Shown here piece after piece: positions 27,934 through 37,363 of a stretch of 64,000 nt of DNA; the first letter of the stretch is position 1; every line of letters begins with the position of its first letter. Source of the stretch: Priestia aryabhattai B8W22. Lineage in GTDB: Bacteria > Bacillota > Bacilli > Bacillales > Bacillaceae_H. The stretch is from contig NZ_JYOO01000009.1 in assembly GCF_000956595.1 (NCBI RefSeq), forward strand, positions 92,925 to 156,924. The letters are read 5' to 3'. Both the position numbers and the translations under genes were made by a program. Under the pieces are notes generated by a model. It was not told the origin of the DNA and made no database searches. It worked only from the letters and a program-made list of their open reading frames with translations.

Positions 27934-28674
27934 TTATAACACTTTTTCATGCTGTTTATAAAATTGGAGAAGGGACCGTTCAAATAAATAGTTTTTTTCC
28001 GGCAAATAAAGTGAAAGCATAATCGGAGAGTGAAGTTCTTCACGATGTAGTTCATATTTTTTACTGTGTGCAATTGGATAATGAGTAGAGGCATTAGGCG
28101 CGGTCCATATCTTCACGGGCAGCGTTGATTTTAATTCCGTAACGGAAGGGTACTCCTTAATTAGCTTTGATACTTGCTTCCGCTCCACTTTATAAGCTTG
28201 AGTCAAGTCCTTCGTGAATTGTTTATAAAAGAATTTATTGTTTTTTTCATGTTCTGCATGCGTATGAAGATCAATACATGGATTTAGCAAACCAGCTGAT
28301 CGAATGAACGTATTCCCGTCATTTTCCATTAGCTGCAGCGCTAACAGAGCCCCCATTCCTTCAGCTAAAATATGAATTCGTTTATTTAAAATTTCTTGTT
28401 TCATTACTAAATGATAAAGTTGTTTTGCAAGGTGATATGCTTCAGGAGACCCCCAATGCCGGCCATATAAATTGGAATAAAATACTGTGTATCCTTCATC
28501 TTGTAAACATTGCAACAGCTGTGACCTTCCGCCGTGCTGAATCCATAAGCTAGTTGAACTTTCAACAAAATGATCTTTATCACCCAATACTAACACACCG
28601 AAACCATTCGGTCGTTCAGGGACATGTACGACATTCCATTGCGTATCTAAGCTAAAAAAGCGTCGATGTATCAT
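27934..28674 (-). CDS. Alpha/beta-hydrolase-fold protein with altered nucleophile elbow (YjaU position)
   Basis: 246-residue protein with an alpha/beta-hydrolase layout: the GVLVLGDKDHF strand, an LLQCLQDEGYTVFYSNLYGRHWGSP segment (given in part), and an elbow-like IHILAEGMGALLAL. The nucleophile position of the usual GxSxG reads A-E-G-M-G (about residues 104-108), so the catalytic serine is replaced by glycine and the protein is probably not a normal esterase. The frame begins at 28707, but GGAGG seven bases before the ATG at 28674 decides the start. It lies upstream of the epimerase-like gene and ends in its own terminator. It corresponds by position to B. subtilis yjaU. Confidence 0.65.
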   Translation of the reverse strand: MIHRRFFSLDTQWNVVHVPERPNGFGVLVLGDKDHFVESSTSLWIQHGGRSQLLQCLQDEGYTVFYSNLYGRHWGSPEAYHLAKQLYHLVMKQEILNKRIHILAEGMGALLALQLMENDGNTFIRSAGLLNPCIDLHTHAEHEKNNKFFYKQFTKDLTQAYKVERKQVSKLIKEYPSVTELKSTLPVKIWTAPNASTHYPIAHSKKYELHREELHSPIMLSLYLPEKNYLFERSLLQFYKQHEKVL

Positions 28675-28883
28675 AGCTCTTCCTCCGTAACTTACTAGTT
28701 GTTCCATACAGTGTATGATAGAACCATCAAAAAGCGCACTAGAATAATGCCTATTTCTGACTTATTGATCTTTTGTTTCTATATAGGAACACGCCCCTTA
28801 TTTATTCATAAAAAATTCAATTTCTTATTTGACTGCTATATGCTAAAATGAAATCAAACTGTACTGTAAACGAGGTGAATAGA

Positions 28884-29072
28884 ATGCGTGTCGTAATGGC
28901 TTTTGTTTGGGGCTTTTTACTAATGAATATGGCAGTGTACGTAATCTCTGCAATGACGGGCGGTACTTACAGTTTCGCAACCGCTTCCATCCTTGGAGTA
29001 GTTTTCACGCTAGTTGTAATTTTGATTGGAGAACTGGGTGTACCGAATAAACCAGCAAATAATCACCACTAA
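28884..29072 (+). CDS. yjzD: DUF2929 small membrane protein YjzD
   Basis: 62-residue protein with two hydrophobic helices (about residues 3-24 and 34-53) and a short hydrophilic tail, matching the DUF2929/YjzD family. The frame opens at 28848, but GAGGTG six bases before the ATG at 28884 and the family N-terminus (MRVVMAFVWGFLLMN) settle the start. Function unknown. In B. subtilis yjzD lies next to yjzC after argF. Here about 8 kb of other genes separate them. Confidence 0.85.
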   Translation: MRVVMAFVWGFLLMNMAVYVISAMTGGTYSFATASILGVVFTLVVILIGELGVPNKPANNHH

Positions 29073-29102
29073 AAAGTGTTGGCTGTAAAGCCAGCGCTTT
29101 TT
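29071..29102 (+). terminator. Terminator of yjzD
   Basis: 14-bp stem (29071-29084 with 29089-29102, G-U pair) followed by a T-run, overlapping the stop codon. Confidence 0.87.
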
Positions 29103-29274
29103 TTATCTTTTGGCATAAGCTCTTCTCAGCAATTTCTTTCGTTAACTCGTATTCAAAAAGAATGACTGAAGCTATTTTTTACATTTATATACATTTATAA
29201 TCATTGATTATGCCAGACTTTAACTGTATAATTTTAGAATAATCAAACTATTAATTGTAGGAGTGAATACTGCT

Positions 29275-30159
29275 GTGACTAAAGAAAAAATTGGTTTTAT
29301 CGGAACAGGCGTTATGGGTCAAAGCATGGCCGGGCATTTAATTGACGCAGGATATGAAGTCCTTGTTTATACACGAACCAAAACTCGTGCTCAAGCACTG
29401 CTTGAGAAAGGGGCCAAATGGCAAGAAACCGTTCAAGAAGTGGCCGAACAATCTGATGTCATTATCACCATGGTAGGCTACCCTCACGATGTAAAAGAGA
29501 TTTATTTAGGAAAAGACGGCATTATACATAATGCAAAGAAAGGCTGCTATACAATTGATATGACGACATCAAGTCCTATACTTGCTCGTGAGATTTATCA
29601 AACAGCAAAAGAGAAGCACATTCATGCGCTTGACGCTCCTGTTTCAGGAGGAGATATCGGGGCTCAGAAAGCAACCTTAGCGATTATGGTCGGAGGCGAT
29701 TCTGAAGCATTCTCTGCCGTTACGCCTATTCTTGAAAAAATGGGGACAAATATCGTTCTTCAAGGAAGCGCCGGTGCTGGTCAGCATACAAAAATGTGCA
29801 ATCAAATTGCTATAGCCTCTAATATGATGGGTGTTTGCGAAGCGATACTTTATGCTGAAAAAGCTGGACTAGATCCGAATACCGTTCTAAAAAGTATTGA
29901 AACAGGCGCAGCGGGAAGCTGGTCGTTAAGCAATTTAGCTCCTCGCATGATTAAAGGAGACTTCGAACCAGGCTTTTATATTAAACACTTCATTAAAGAT
30001 ATGAAGATTGCCATTGAATCAGCTGAAGAAATGGAGCTGTATACACCCGGGCTAAAATTAGCAAAATCACTTTATGAACAGCTCGAAAAACAAGGCGATG
30101 ATAATAAAGGAACACAGGCTCTGTATATCCTTTTGAAACAGCATGCCCTAACTGTATAA
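29275..30159 (+). CDS. ykwC: NAD(P)-dependent beta-hydroxyacid dehydrogenase YkwC
   Basis: Oxidoreductase of the 3-hydroxyisobutyrate dehydrogenase family, about 294 residues. It has the dinucleotide motif GFIGTGVMGQSMAGHL near the N-terminus, the substrate signature DAPVSGGDIGAQKATL in the middle and the catalytic lysine in GQHTKMCNQ. Two GTG starts are possible (29263 and 29275). The second lies 11 bases after TAGGAG and is taken here. It is closest to B. subtilis YkwC. Substrate unproven. It is a single gene ending at a 16-bp terminator that overlaps the stop, convergent with galT. Confidence 0.87.
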   Translation: MTKEKIGFIGTGVMGQSMAGHLIDAGYEVLVYTRTKTRAQALLEKGAKWQETVQEVAEQSDVIITMVGYPHDVKEIYLGKDGIIHNAKKGCYTIDMTTSSPILAREIYQTAKEKHIHALDAPVSGGDIGAQKATLAIMVGGDSEAFSAVTPILEKMGTNIVLQGSAGAGQHTKMCNQIAIASNMMGVCEAILYAEKAGLDPNTVLKSIETGAAGSWSLSNLAPRMIKGDFEPGFYIKHFIKDMKIAIESAEEMELYTPGLKLAKSLYEQLEKQGDDNKGTQALYILLKQHALTV

Positions 30160-30194
30160 AAACAGGCAGCTCGTAACGAGCTGCCTGTTTTTAT
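30156..30194. terminator. Bidirectional terminator ykwC/galT
   Basis: 16-bp perfect stem (30158-30173 with 30177-30192, 3-base loop) with flanking A/T complementarity. Confidence 0.94.
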
Positions 30195-30201
30195 TAATGA
30201 T

Positions 30202-31725
30202 TTACGCTTCATTTAACGAATTCATAAAACGACTGAATGCGAGCTGCCCTTCAGAAGTTTGTTTAAACACACCTGCATGTTCTAAAATAGTGGCAAAGAC
30301 CAAACCGAGCTCTTGTTGGAGAATCTCTTGAACATTTTCCGCTTCAATATGTGGATATTTTTTCTTGATTTGTTCCGCCCACTTCACGTGTTTTTGCACT
30401 TGATCATGTCTGCTGGCTAACTCACTCAGGTTATTCTGAACCAACCCTTTGGCCACTAGACTCATTTCGTCTTTCAAACGACCGGGTAAAACCGCAAGCC
30501 CCATTACTTCGATTAAACCTATGTTCTCTTTTTTGATATGATGAACTTCTGCATGCGGATGATAAATACCATCTGGGTGCTTGCCGTTTGTTCGATTGTT
30601 TCGCAGTACTAAATCTAATTCGTACAAATCTCCTCTTTTCCGAGCAATAGGCGTGACCGTATTGTGAGGAGTTTGACCTGTAAAAGCCAAAATATCGGCA
30701 CTTTGATCACTATATGATTTCCATTTCTTCAAAATGAAATCCGCTGCTTCCACTAATGGTGCAAGGTGAGAACTTTGAAGACGAACGACCGACATCGGCC
30801 AATGAACAATTCCAGCTTTCACGTTTGGATATGCTTTAAGAGAGAACAATTTATTTATTTTTGCTTTAGCCATAGGAAAATCATGATAGCCGCCTTGAAA
30901 GTGGTCATGAGTTAAAATAGATCCTCCTACGATGGGTAGGTCTGCATTTGACCCTAAAAAATAATGTGGAAATTGTTCAACGAAGGCAAGCAGCCGCTTA
31001 AACGTTTGCTTTGAAATATGCATGGGTGTATGTTCACTCGCAAAAATAATGGCATGTTCATTATAATAAACATAAGGTGAAAACTGCATATACCACAGCT
31101 CTTCCTGCAATTCTACAGGAATAATCCGGTGATTTTGACGAGCTGGGTGGTTAATACGACCTGCATAACCAGCATTTTCTTTACATAGAAGACACAGCGG
31201 ATAGTTGCTTTCCTTCAATGATTTGCTTGCTGCAATTGCTTTTGGATCTTTTTCCGGCTTTGATAAGTTGATAGTAATTTCAAGTTCTCCAAAGTCAGTG
31301 TTTGTTACCCATCTTTCGTTTTTAGCAATTCGATCTCTGCGAATATAGTGAATGTCTTTTGACAGCTTATAATAATAGCTTGTGGCTTTTTGAGGGCTTT
31401 GCTGATAGTGATCATAAAATGTCCGATTAACCTCTGAAGGCATGCTTGCAAAGCATCCCATTATTTTGGTATCGAATAAATCTCTATACGTGATAGAATT
31501 CTCGGCGATTCGATTGTTTTCTGCAGCCCAATCAAGCATGTTGTCTAAAATAGCAGCTGGATGTTCCAGACGTTCTTCTTTGACTTCTACTATAATACAT
31601 TCGTCGAGTTTTAACACTTCCAGCAGTTTATTTCTCACCACATCTATATCCCATTTTGTTACTAGATTCTTTTGTAAACCATATTGAATAAGTCGGGTGA
31701 TTTCTTCATGAATGTTGACTGACAT
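30202..31725 (-). CDS. galT: Galactose-1-phosphate uridylyltransferase, class II
   Basis: Leloir pathway enzyme exchanging galactose-1-phosphate and UDP-glucose, 507 residues. It is of the longer Gram-positive class II type, not the roughly 350-residue E. coli type. The HDHFQGG stretch with an upstream GGSIL segment is the active-site region of this class. It starts 30 bp after galK, with a GAAAGGAAC RBS, and forms a galK-galT operon. No galE is nearby, so UDP-glucose 4-epimerase must be encoded elsewhere. Confidence 0.94.
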   Translation of the reverse strand: MSVNIHEEITRLIQYGLQKNLVTKWDIDVVRNKLLEVLKLDECIIVEVKEERLEHPAAILDNMLDWAAENNRIAENSITYRDLFDTKIMGCFASMPSEVNRTFYDHYQQSPQKATSYYYKLSKDIHYIRRDRIAKNERWVTNTDFGELEITINLSKPEKDPKAIAASKSLKESNYPLCLLCKENAGYAGRINHPARQNHRIIPVELQEELWYMQFSPYVYYNEHAIIFASEHTPMHISKQTFKRLLAFVEQFPHYFLGSNADLPIVGGSILTHDHFQGGYHDFPMAKAKINKLFSLKAYPNVKAGIVHWPMSVVRLQSSHLAPLVEAADFILKKWKSYSDQSADILAFTGQTPHNTVTPIARKRGDLYELDLVLRNNRTNGKHPDGIYHPHAEVHHIKKENIGLIEVMGLAVLPGRLKDEMSLVAKGLVQNNLSELASRHDQVQKHVKWAEQIKKKYPHIEAENVQEILQQELGLVFATILEHAGVFKQTSEGQLAFSRFMNSLNEA

Positions 31726-31755
31726 ACACTCGTTCCTTTCTCTATCTGTTTTCTC

Positions 31756-32934
31756 TTATACTGCTTCTAATGTGAGTTCACGCGCTCCTTCTCCAACCGT
31801 AACCACATAAAATTCAGCTTCTAAACTTGTTTTCTTATAGTAGGCGTCTTTTACTTCCTCAATAAACCTATCAACCTGTGCTTTTTTTACGATGCTGATT
31901 GTACAGCCGCCAAAGCCTGCACCTGTCATGCGTGATCCAATCACACCTTCTTGCAACCAAGCTGCTTCTACAAGAGCATCTAATTCTTTCCCGCTTACTT
32001 CATAGTCATCTCGCAGCGAACGGTGCGATTCATTCATCAATTGACCAAACCCTTTTAAATCACCATTTTGCAATTTACCAACCGCTTCTTTTGTGCGCTC
32101 ATTTTCATATATCGCATGTTTAGCGCGCTTACAATCTACTTCATTTTGTATCAAAGATTTGTGCTTTTCAAATTGCTCTTTGGTTAAATCACCAAGCGAA
32201 GTAATGGAAAGTGACGTTTGCAAATCTGACAGCGCTCTTTCACACTCCATGCGTCGTTCATTATATTTTGAGTCTGCCAGCCCTCTTCGCTTATTTGTAT
32301 TAGAAATAACGAGCACAGCATCTGTTAATTGCAGCGGGCTATAATGATATTCAAGAGTTTGACAGTTTAACAATACGGCTTGATTTTCCTTTCCCATTCC
32401 AATTGCAAACTGATCCATAATCCCGCAGCTTACGCCGATAAATTCATTTTCAGCTTGCTGCGCCATTTTTACAAGGTCTATCATATCAATATTCAATTCA
32501 AGAATTTTATTTAAAAGTACGCATGTGACTAACTCAATTGACGCCGACGATGAAAGCCCTGCTCCGTTAGGAATGTTGCCGAAAAACAAGATATCAAAAC
32601 CAAAAGGAAGGTCATATCCGTGCTTTTTAAAGGTGTCCATTACTCCTTTTGGATAATTAGCCCAATCATCCTCGGCTTTGTACGTTAATTGCTCTAAAGA
32701 AGATTCAATAACGCCTGCTTCAGAGAAGTTTTTAGAGTACATACGTATTTTTCGATCATGACGTTTTTGTACTACCGCATACGTTCCTATACTCAATGAA
32801 CAAGGAAAAACATGCCCTCCATTATAATCAGTATGTTCTCCAATTAAATTGACACGTCCTGGCGCAAAAAAGCAGCGAATAGCTTCTGACGAATGAAATA
32901 TTTGTTTGAACTCTTCGATTAATTTTCCCAGCAT
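31756..32934 (-). CDS. galK: Galactokinase
   Basis: Phosphorylates galactose with ATP, 392 residues, GHMP kinase family. The galactokinase signature GRVNLIGEHTDYNGG is at residues 26-40, the GHMP ATP-binding loop GAGLSSSASIE is near residue 119, and a C-terminal GAGFGGCTISIV motif is near residue 345. It is the first gene of galK-galT. Promoter: TTGAGG, 17 bp, TACAAT (32984-33012). A cre-like site covers the predicted transcription start. A divergent AraC-type regulator lies 338 bp away and is the likely local controller. Confidence 0.96.
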   Translation of the reverse strand: MLGKLIEEFKQIFHSSEAIRCFFAPGRVNLIGEHTDYNGGHVFPCSLSIGTYAVVQKRHDRKIRMYSKNFSEAGVIESSLEQLTYKAEDDWANYPKGVMDTFKKHGYDLPFGFDILFFGNIPNGAGLSSSASIELVTCVLLNKILELNIDMIDLVKMAQQAENEFIGVSCGIMDQFAIGMGKENQAVLLNCQTLEYHYSPLQLTDAVLVISNTNKRRGLADSKYNERRMECERALSDLQTSLSITSLGDLTKEQFEKHKSLIQNEVDCKRAKHAIYENERTKEAVGKLQNGDLKGFGQLMNESHRSLRDDYEVSGKELDALVEAAWLQEGVIGSRMTGAGFGGCTISIVKKAQVDRFIEEVKDAYYKKTSLEAEFYVVTVGEGARELTLEAV

Positions 32935-32962
32935 TTATTATCACCTATTTTAAGTAGTTTTT

Positions 32963-32976
32963 TGGAAACGGATTCA
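32963..32976. promoter_or_regulatory. cre-like site at the galK transcription start
   Basis: TGGAAACGGATTCA matches the loose cre consensus TGNAANCGNNNNCA. It lies just downstream of the galK -10, where CcpA would repress. Confidence 0.6.
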
Positions 32977-32983
32977 TATGTAC

Positions 32984-33012
32984 ATTGTAAAGTCCAATTT
33001 TCCTTGCCTCAA
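32984..33012 (-). promoter_or_regulatory. galK-galT promoter
   Basis: Minus strand TTGAGG (33007-33012), 17-bp spacer, TACAAT (32984-32989). Confidence 0.65.
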
Positions 33013-33272
33013 TGGTAAAATTACTATCGATAATCGGTACTTTTTTGCTTATCACTTTAAAAATGATTCTTTTAAATTGATGATGAACTACTCTTGCGCC
33101 AAAAAGGTGTTATCTTCATGTAAGCTTTGACTTGCAAATTATAAGAAAATAATAGATTTAGAGACATTCACTAAAAATAATCATGATATTTTCAAAAAAT
33201 TATAGAAAAATGAAAGCGATTACGTTAAAGTAAGAATTAAGTACTACTTTATTTCAAAAAGAAGGTGAAAAT

Positions 33273-34166
33273 TTGCTCTCACATTTCCAAGCTCAAGAAT
33301 ATTCAACGTACGCATACAGGTTTTTAGAATCCCGCACAAACGAAGTTGCGCAGCTCTGGTCGGTTGGATGGGATGAAGTTTTCTCTCCTCTTTATAACTG
33401 GAGCGGAAATCAGCGAAAAGATGTAGGAAAATATATTTTTCAATACACGGTTTCTGGGTACGGGATGATTGAAATAGATGGAAAAGAATATAAAGTGGAT
33501 GCTGGAAAAGCATTCATCGTCAATATACCTGGAAATTATCGCTATTACTTACCAAAGGAAAGTGAAAACTGGGAGTTTATTTTTCTTACATTATACGGAG
33601 ATGAAGTACAAAAATGCTGGGATTATATTCAGTCAACCCACTCCCCTGTAATTCGATTTCACCCTGAATCAGCACCTGTTCAGCTGCTTGCTCAAATATA
33701 TAAGCGGGCAAGTGAAAAACATATAGCAGATCCATTTCATGCCTCAAGCTTATCTTACCGCTTTGTAATGGAGCTGTATCAATATATTAAAAGCATGGAT
33801 AGTTTTACAGAGGATTGGCCTGAAAGTATCATTAGCTCTATTTTATTTGCCCGCAACCATTATCATGAAGAAATCGGTCCGGATGAGATGGCAGATGCAG
33901 CCCATTTATCTCGCTATCATTTTAGCCGGTTATTCAAACAAACAACAGGGATTACGCCGATTCAATATTTAACGAAGCTTCGCATTCAAAAAGCGGCCGA
34001 GCTATTGCATCAAACCAAGTATTCAATCGAAGAAATTGCTGAAAACGTCGGCTATGCAAATGCCAATTATTTAACAAAAGTATTTCGCAAAACAACCAAT
34101 ATGACACCTGGGCAGTATCGAAAAAGTGATGCATCCATTGATGAGCACTTTGCATTGCCAAAATAA
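33273..34166 (+). CDS. AraC family transcriptional regulator
   Basis: 297-residue regulator with an N-terminal cupin-like sugar-sensing domain (about residues 1-165; GYGMIEIDGKEYKVDAGKAF) and a C-terminal double helix-turn-helix of about 100 residues (DAAHLSRYHFSRLFKQ and IAENVGYANANYLTKVFRK). The start is TTG, preceded by AAGGTGA. It is transcribed divergently from galK-galT, so a role as galactose-responsive activator is likely. This is inference from context, since related AraC proteins control many sugars. A cre-like sequence lies 49 bp upstream. It ends at a 17-bp perfect terminator. Confidence 0.85.
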   Translation: MLSHFQAQEYSTYAYRFLESRTNEVAQLWSVGWDEVFSPLYNWSGNQRKDVGKYIFQYTVSGYGMIEIDGKEYKVDAGKAFIVNIPGNYRYYLPKESENWEFIFLTLYGDEVQKCWDYIQSTHSPVIRFHPESAPVQLLAQIYKRASEKHIADPFHASSLSYRFVMELYQYIKSMDSFTEDWPESIISSILFARNHYHEEIGPDEMADAAHLSRYHFSRLFKQTTGITPIQYLTKLRIQKAAELLHQTKYSIEEIAENVGYANANYLTKVFRKTTNMTPGQYRKSDASIDEHFALPK

Positions 34167-34200
34167 AAACGACTTCCATAAAAGGAAGTCGTTTTTATTT
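34161..34200. terminator. Bidirectional terminator after the AraC gene
   Basis: 17-bp perfect stem (34161-34177 with 34184-34200), shared with the convergent small gene. It includes both stop codons. Confidence 0.93.
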
Positions 34201-34446
34201 TTTATCGGGAATTTCTACTACCACAGAACCTTTTTCGTAAATAAAAGTCAATTTTTTACCCGGGATAATCATATTTTCTAAAATATCTCGTGCAGCTTGA
34301 AGTGCAAACTCTGTCCGTTCTGCCTTTTCCTGCACTTCTTCATTTTCAGTTTGAAGATCATTTTTATCCAGCGCTCTTATTTTAGTTAATGCCTGATCTA
34401 TAAAATCGTATGCTTCGTCATATATAAGCTCTATACGGTCCTTCAT
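34195..34446 (-). CDS. Small acidic protein of unknown function
   Basis: Unrecognised cytoplasmic protein, 83 residues from the ATG at 34446. It has a helical, charged N-terminal two-thirds (KDRIELIYDEAYDFIDQ) and a beta-like end (KKLTFIYEKGSVVVEIPDKK). Starts at 34485 and 34458 are also possible. AAAGGAG lies 13 bases before the chosen ATG and directly abuts the one at 34458, so the start is uncertain. There is no signal peptide, membrane helix or known motif. It lies alone between the AraC gene and clpB. Codon use looks like that of its neighbours, and the good RBS region supports it being real. Confidence 0.6.
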   Translation of the reverse strand: MKDRIELIYDEAYDFIDQALTKIRALDKNDLQTENEEVQEKAERTEFALQAARDILENMIIPGKKLTFIYEKGSVVVEIPDKK

Positions 34447-34602
34447 GTGCTCATTCATGCTCCTTTGCCCATTTTGTATTATCATAAATGAATTAGATAT
34501 ATTCTACAACCTAAAACTGAATAAGTTTTTACGCTTAGCCTTCATGTATTTTCTTTCATTTCTTTTTATTTATTTTAAAAGGCAAGCTGCTCTTAATAGC
34601 AA

Positions 34603-34638
34603 AAAAAGACCATTCAATTTATCATGAATGGCCTTTTT
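34603..34638 (-). terminator. Terminator of clpB
   Basis: 14-bp stem (34603-34616 with 34625-34638, one G-U on the minus strand) flanked by A and T runs. Confidence 0.88.
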
Positions 34639-34645
34639 AGAAAAC

Positions 34646-37249
34646 TTACACGCTGACAACAAACTCATCATCTTTTACGTCAACTTTCACTTGACTATAA
34701 TCTTCAATTTGCCCTGCAATTAATTCTCTGGCAATTTTTGTTTCAATATATTTTTGAATAAACCTTTTTAAAGGGCGAGCCCCGTATACCGGGTCAAACC
34801 CGGAGGCTGCGATATAATTTTTTGCTTCTTCTGTTAACGTTAACGAAATATGACGATCGGATAAACGCTTTTCAAGCTGAAGCAATAGCTTATCAATAAT
34901 CCCTTTTACTTCATGAACAGTTAGCGGTTTGAATAAAATCGTGTCATCTACTCGATTTAAAAATTCTGGGCGAAAATGCTGTCTTAATTGAGCCATCACT
35001 TGCTCTCTGGCTTTTTCAGTAATCTCGCCTTCACTTGTTAAACCGTCTAATAAAAATTGAGAACCGATATTGGACGTCATAATAATGACTGTATTTTTAA
35101 AATCAATGACTTTTCCTTTTGAATCTGTTGCTCTTCCATCATCTAGTATTTGAAGGAGCACGTTAAATACTTCGGGATGAGCTTTTTCAATTTCATCCAA
35201 CAAAACGACTGAATAAGGCTTGCGTCTCACCGCTTCCGTTAGCTGTCCGCCTTCTTCATACCCTACATAGCCAGGAGGCGCTCCTATAAGCCTAGAGACC
35301 GCGTGCTTTTCCATGTATTCAGACATATCAATACGAACCATTTGTTCTTCACTGTCAAATAAAGAATGGGCCAACGTTTTGGCTAGCTCCGTTTTTCCTA
35401 CTCCGGTAGGTCCTAGGAAAATAAATGATCCAATCGGGCGGTTCGGGTCTTTAATTCCTGCCCGTGCACGAATCACAGCATCTGTAACTAAGGATACGGC
35501 TTCATCCTGTCCAATCACACGCTGCTGTAAAATGGACTCAAGCTTCAACAGCTTTTCTCTTTCTCCTTCAACTAGTTTCGATACCGGAATTCCCGTCCAC
35601 CTTCCTACAATTTCAGCAATTTCTTCTTCTGTTACTTCTTCTCTTAACAAACGGTTTTCTTGTGCTTTTTCAGCAGCTGTTTCTTCCAGCTGTTTTAGTT
35701 CTTTTTCAAGAGCTGGAATGCGTCCGTGGCGAAGTTCAGCTGCTTTATTTAAATCATATTTCCCTTCAGCTTCTTCTAGGTCTCGCTTCGCTTTTTCAAG
35801 CTGCTCCCGGACATCTTGCACCGTTTGAATCGACTGCTTTTCTTTTTCCCACTGCAGCTTCATTGTATCTGCACGTTCTTTTAAATCAGAGACTTCTTTT
35901 CGAATTGCCTCTAACCTTGTGATGCTTGCTTGATCTGTTTCTTTACTTAATGCCGCTTCTTCAATTTCAAGCTGCATGACACGTCGCGTTACTTCATCTA
36001 ATTCTGATGGCATCGAATCAATTTCTGTTCGAATGGTTGCGCATGCTTCATCAATTAAATCAATTGCTTTATCAGGTAAAAAGCGATCTGAGATATAACG
36101 ATCTGACATAACCGCTGCTGAAACAATCGCCCGGTCATGAATGTTTACACCGTGATGAATTTCAAATCTTTCTTTTAAACCACGTAAAATAGAGATTGTA
36201 TCTTCTACTGAAGGTTCTTCAACCAGCACCTGTTGAAAGCGTCTTTCAAGAGCTGGATCTTTTTCAATATACTGACGATACTCATCAAGAGTTGTAGCTC
36301 CTATACAGTGAAGTTCTCCTCTAGCAAGCATTGGTTTTAAAATATTCCCTGCATCCATCGCTCCGTCCGTACGGCCTGCTCCAACGATTGTATGAAGTTC
36401 GTCAATGAATAAAAGAATTTGACCGTTGCTTTTCTTGACTTCTTGAAGAACAGCTTTTAAACGCTCTTCAAATTCGCCTCTGAACTTCGCTCCTGCTACT
36501 AAAGCTCCCATATCTAATGAAAAGATGGTTTTATCTTTTAATCCTTCAGGCACATCTCTACGAACGATACGCTGTGCTAGACCTTCAACAATTGCTGTTT
36601 TACCAACGCCAGGTTCTCCAATCAAAACTGGATTGTTTTTTGTTTTTCGCGATAAAATGCGGATAACGCGGCGAATTTCTCCATCTCGTCCAATGACGGG
36701 ATCAATGTTCCCAGCTCGTACTTCTGCCACTAAGTCTCTTCCATATTTAGCTAACGCTTCATATGTAACTTCCGGATTTTGACTTGTAATTCGCTGATTT
36801 CCTCGAAGGCTAGTAAGCACATCTTGCAGAGCTTTTTTTGTTATACCGTGACTTGAAAATAACTTGCCATATTCACTAGAAGACGGTTCCTGTGCTAAGG
36901 CTAAAAAGATGTGCTCAACTGAAACATAATCATCTTGCAGACGAGATGCTTCTTCTTGAGCTTTAACAAACAGCTGCTGAAGTTTATTTGTAATATAAAC
37001 TTTCCCTGCTTCAGCTCCACTTCCAGTAACGGCTGGTTTTTTCGCCAGCAATTGATTTACCTGCTGCTGAAAAGATTGATGATCTATATGTAAATGATCT
37101 AATATGCGAGGAGCAATACCATCTTGCTGATGAATAAGCGTATAAAGCAAATGAGCAATATCTACTTCCTGCTGATTTCGTTTAATAGCTTCGGACTGCG
37201 CTTCCATCACGCCTTCTTGCAATTTTTGGGTCATTTTATTTATATCCAT
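34646..37249 (-). CDS. clpB: ATP-dependent disaggregase chaperone ClpB
   Basis: Hexameric AAA+ chaperone that works with DnaK to dissolve protein aggregates, 867 residues. It has a Clp N-domain (1-145), a first AAA+ module with Walker A GEPGVGKT at 211-218, a coiled-coil middle domain (about 410-530; [20 protein letters not shown]), and a second AAA+ module with GPTGVGKT near residue 610. The middle domain is the feature separating ClpB from ClpC. RBS GAAGGAGG. Regulation is visible: TATAAT followed by a CtsR direct repeat. B. subtilis lacks clpB, so this gene marks a difference from that relative. Confidence 0.97.
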   Translation of the reverse strand: MDINKMTQKLQEGVMEAQSEAIKRNQQEVDIAHLLYTLIHQQDGIAPRILDHLHIDHQSFQQQVNQLLAKKPAVTGSGAEAGKVYITNKLQQLFVKAQEEASRLQDDYVSVEHIFLALAQEPSSSEYGKLFSSHGITKKALQDVLTSLRGNQRITSQNPEVTYEALAKYGRDLVAEVRAGNIDPVIGRDGEIRRVIRILSRKTKNNPVLIGEPGVGKTAIVEGLAQRIVRRDVPEGLKDKTIFSLDMGALVAGAKFRGEFEERLKAVLQEVKKSNGQILLFIDELHTIVGAGRTDGAMDAGNILKPMLARGELHCIGATTLDEYRQYIEKDPALERRFQQVLVEEPSVEDTISILRGLKERFEIHHGVNIHDRAIVSAAVMSDRYISDRFLPDKAIDLIDEACATIRTEIDSMPSELDEVTRRVMQLEIEEAALSKETDQASITRLEAIRKEVSDLKERADTMKLQWEKEKQSIQTVQDVREQLEKAKRDLEEAEGKYDLNKAAELRHGRIPALEKELKQLEETAAEKAQENRLLREEVTEEEIAEIVGRWTGIPVSKLVEGEREKLLKLESILQQRVIGQDEAVSLVTDAVIRARAGIKDPNRPIGSFIFLGPTGVGKTELAKTLAHSLFDSEEQMVRIDMSEYMEKHAVSRLIGAPPGYVGYEEGGQLTEAVRRKPYSVVLLDEIEKAHPEVFNVLLQILDDGRATDSKGKVIDFKNTVIIMTSNIGSQFLLDGLTSEGEITEKAREQVMAQLRQHFRPEFLNRVDDTILFKPLTVHEVKGIIDKLLLQLEKRLSDRHISLTLTEEAKNYIAASGFDPVYGARPLKRFIQKYIETKIARELIAGQIEDYSQVKVDVKDDEFVVSV

Positions 37250-37270
37250 TGAATATCCTCCTTCGATACA

Positions 37271-37287
37271 TTTGACCTTTATTGACC
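37271..37287. promoter_or_regulatory. CtsR operator of clpB
   Basis: On the minus strand GGTCAAT-AAA-GGTCAAA, one mismatch from the CtsR heptad direct repeat. It lies between the -10 box and the start codon, the usual place for CtsR heat-shock repression. Confidence 0.85.
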
Positions 37288-37295
37288 TTTATTTT

Positions 37296-37325
37296 ATTAT
37301 ACCCAGCAATAGGAAAACAAGTAAA
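37296..37325 (-). promoter_or_regulatory. clpB promoter
   Basis: Minus strand TTTACT (37320-37325), 18-bp spacer, TATAAT (37296-37301), directly upstream of the CtsR repeat. Confidence 0.65.
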
Positions 37326-37349
37326 GCCATTCAATTTAGAATGGCTTCT
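37323..37349. terminator. Hairpin between yjzC and clpB
   Basis: 9-bp stem AAGCCATTC (37324-37332) with GAATGGCTT (37339-37347), after the yjzC stop on the minus strand. Its T-run is weak in that direction, and it touches the clpB -35. Confidence 0.55.
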
Positions 37350-37363
37350 TTATTTTTTACTAT

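Larger units (their letters stand above)
32935..33272. other. Divergent intergenic region galK/araC-type gene
   Basis: 338 bp carrying the galK promoter and cre on one side. On the other side there is a weaker cre-like sequence (33211-33224, TGAAAGCGATTACG) and a possible plus-strand promoter starting TTGACT near 33127. No gene is visible. Confidence 0.55.

Noticed and set aside
35313..35922. Long antisense frames inside clpB
   Set aside because: Shadows of a strongly biased coding sequence, Ser/Phe-rich composition and no RBS.
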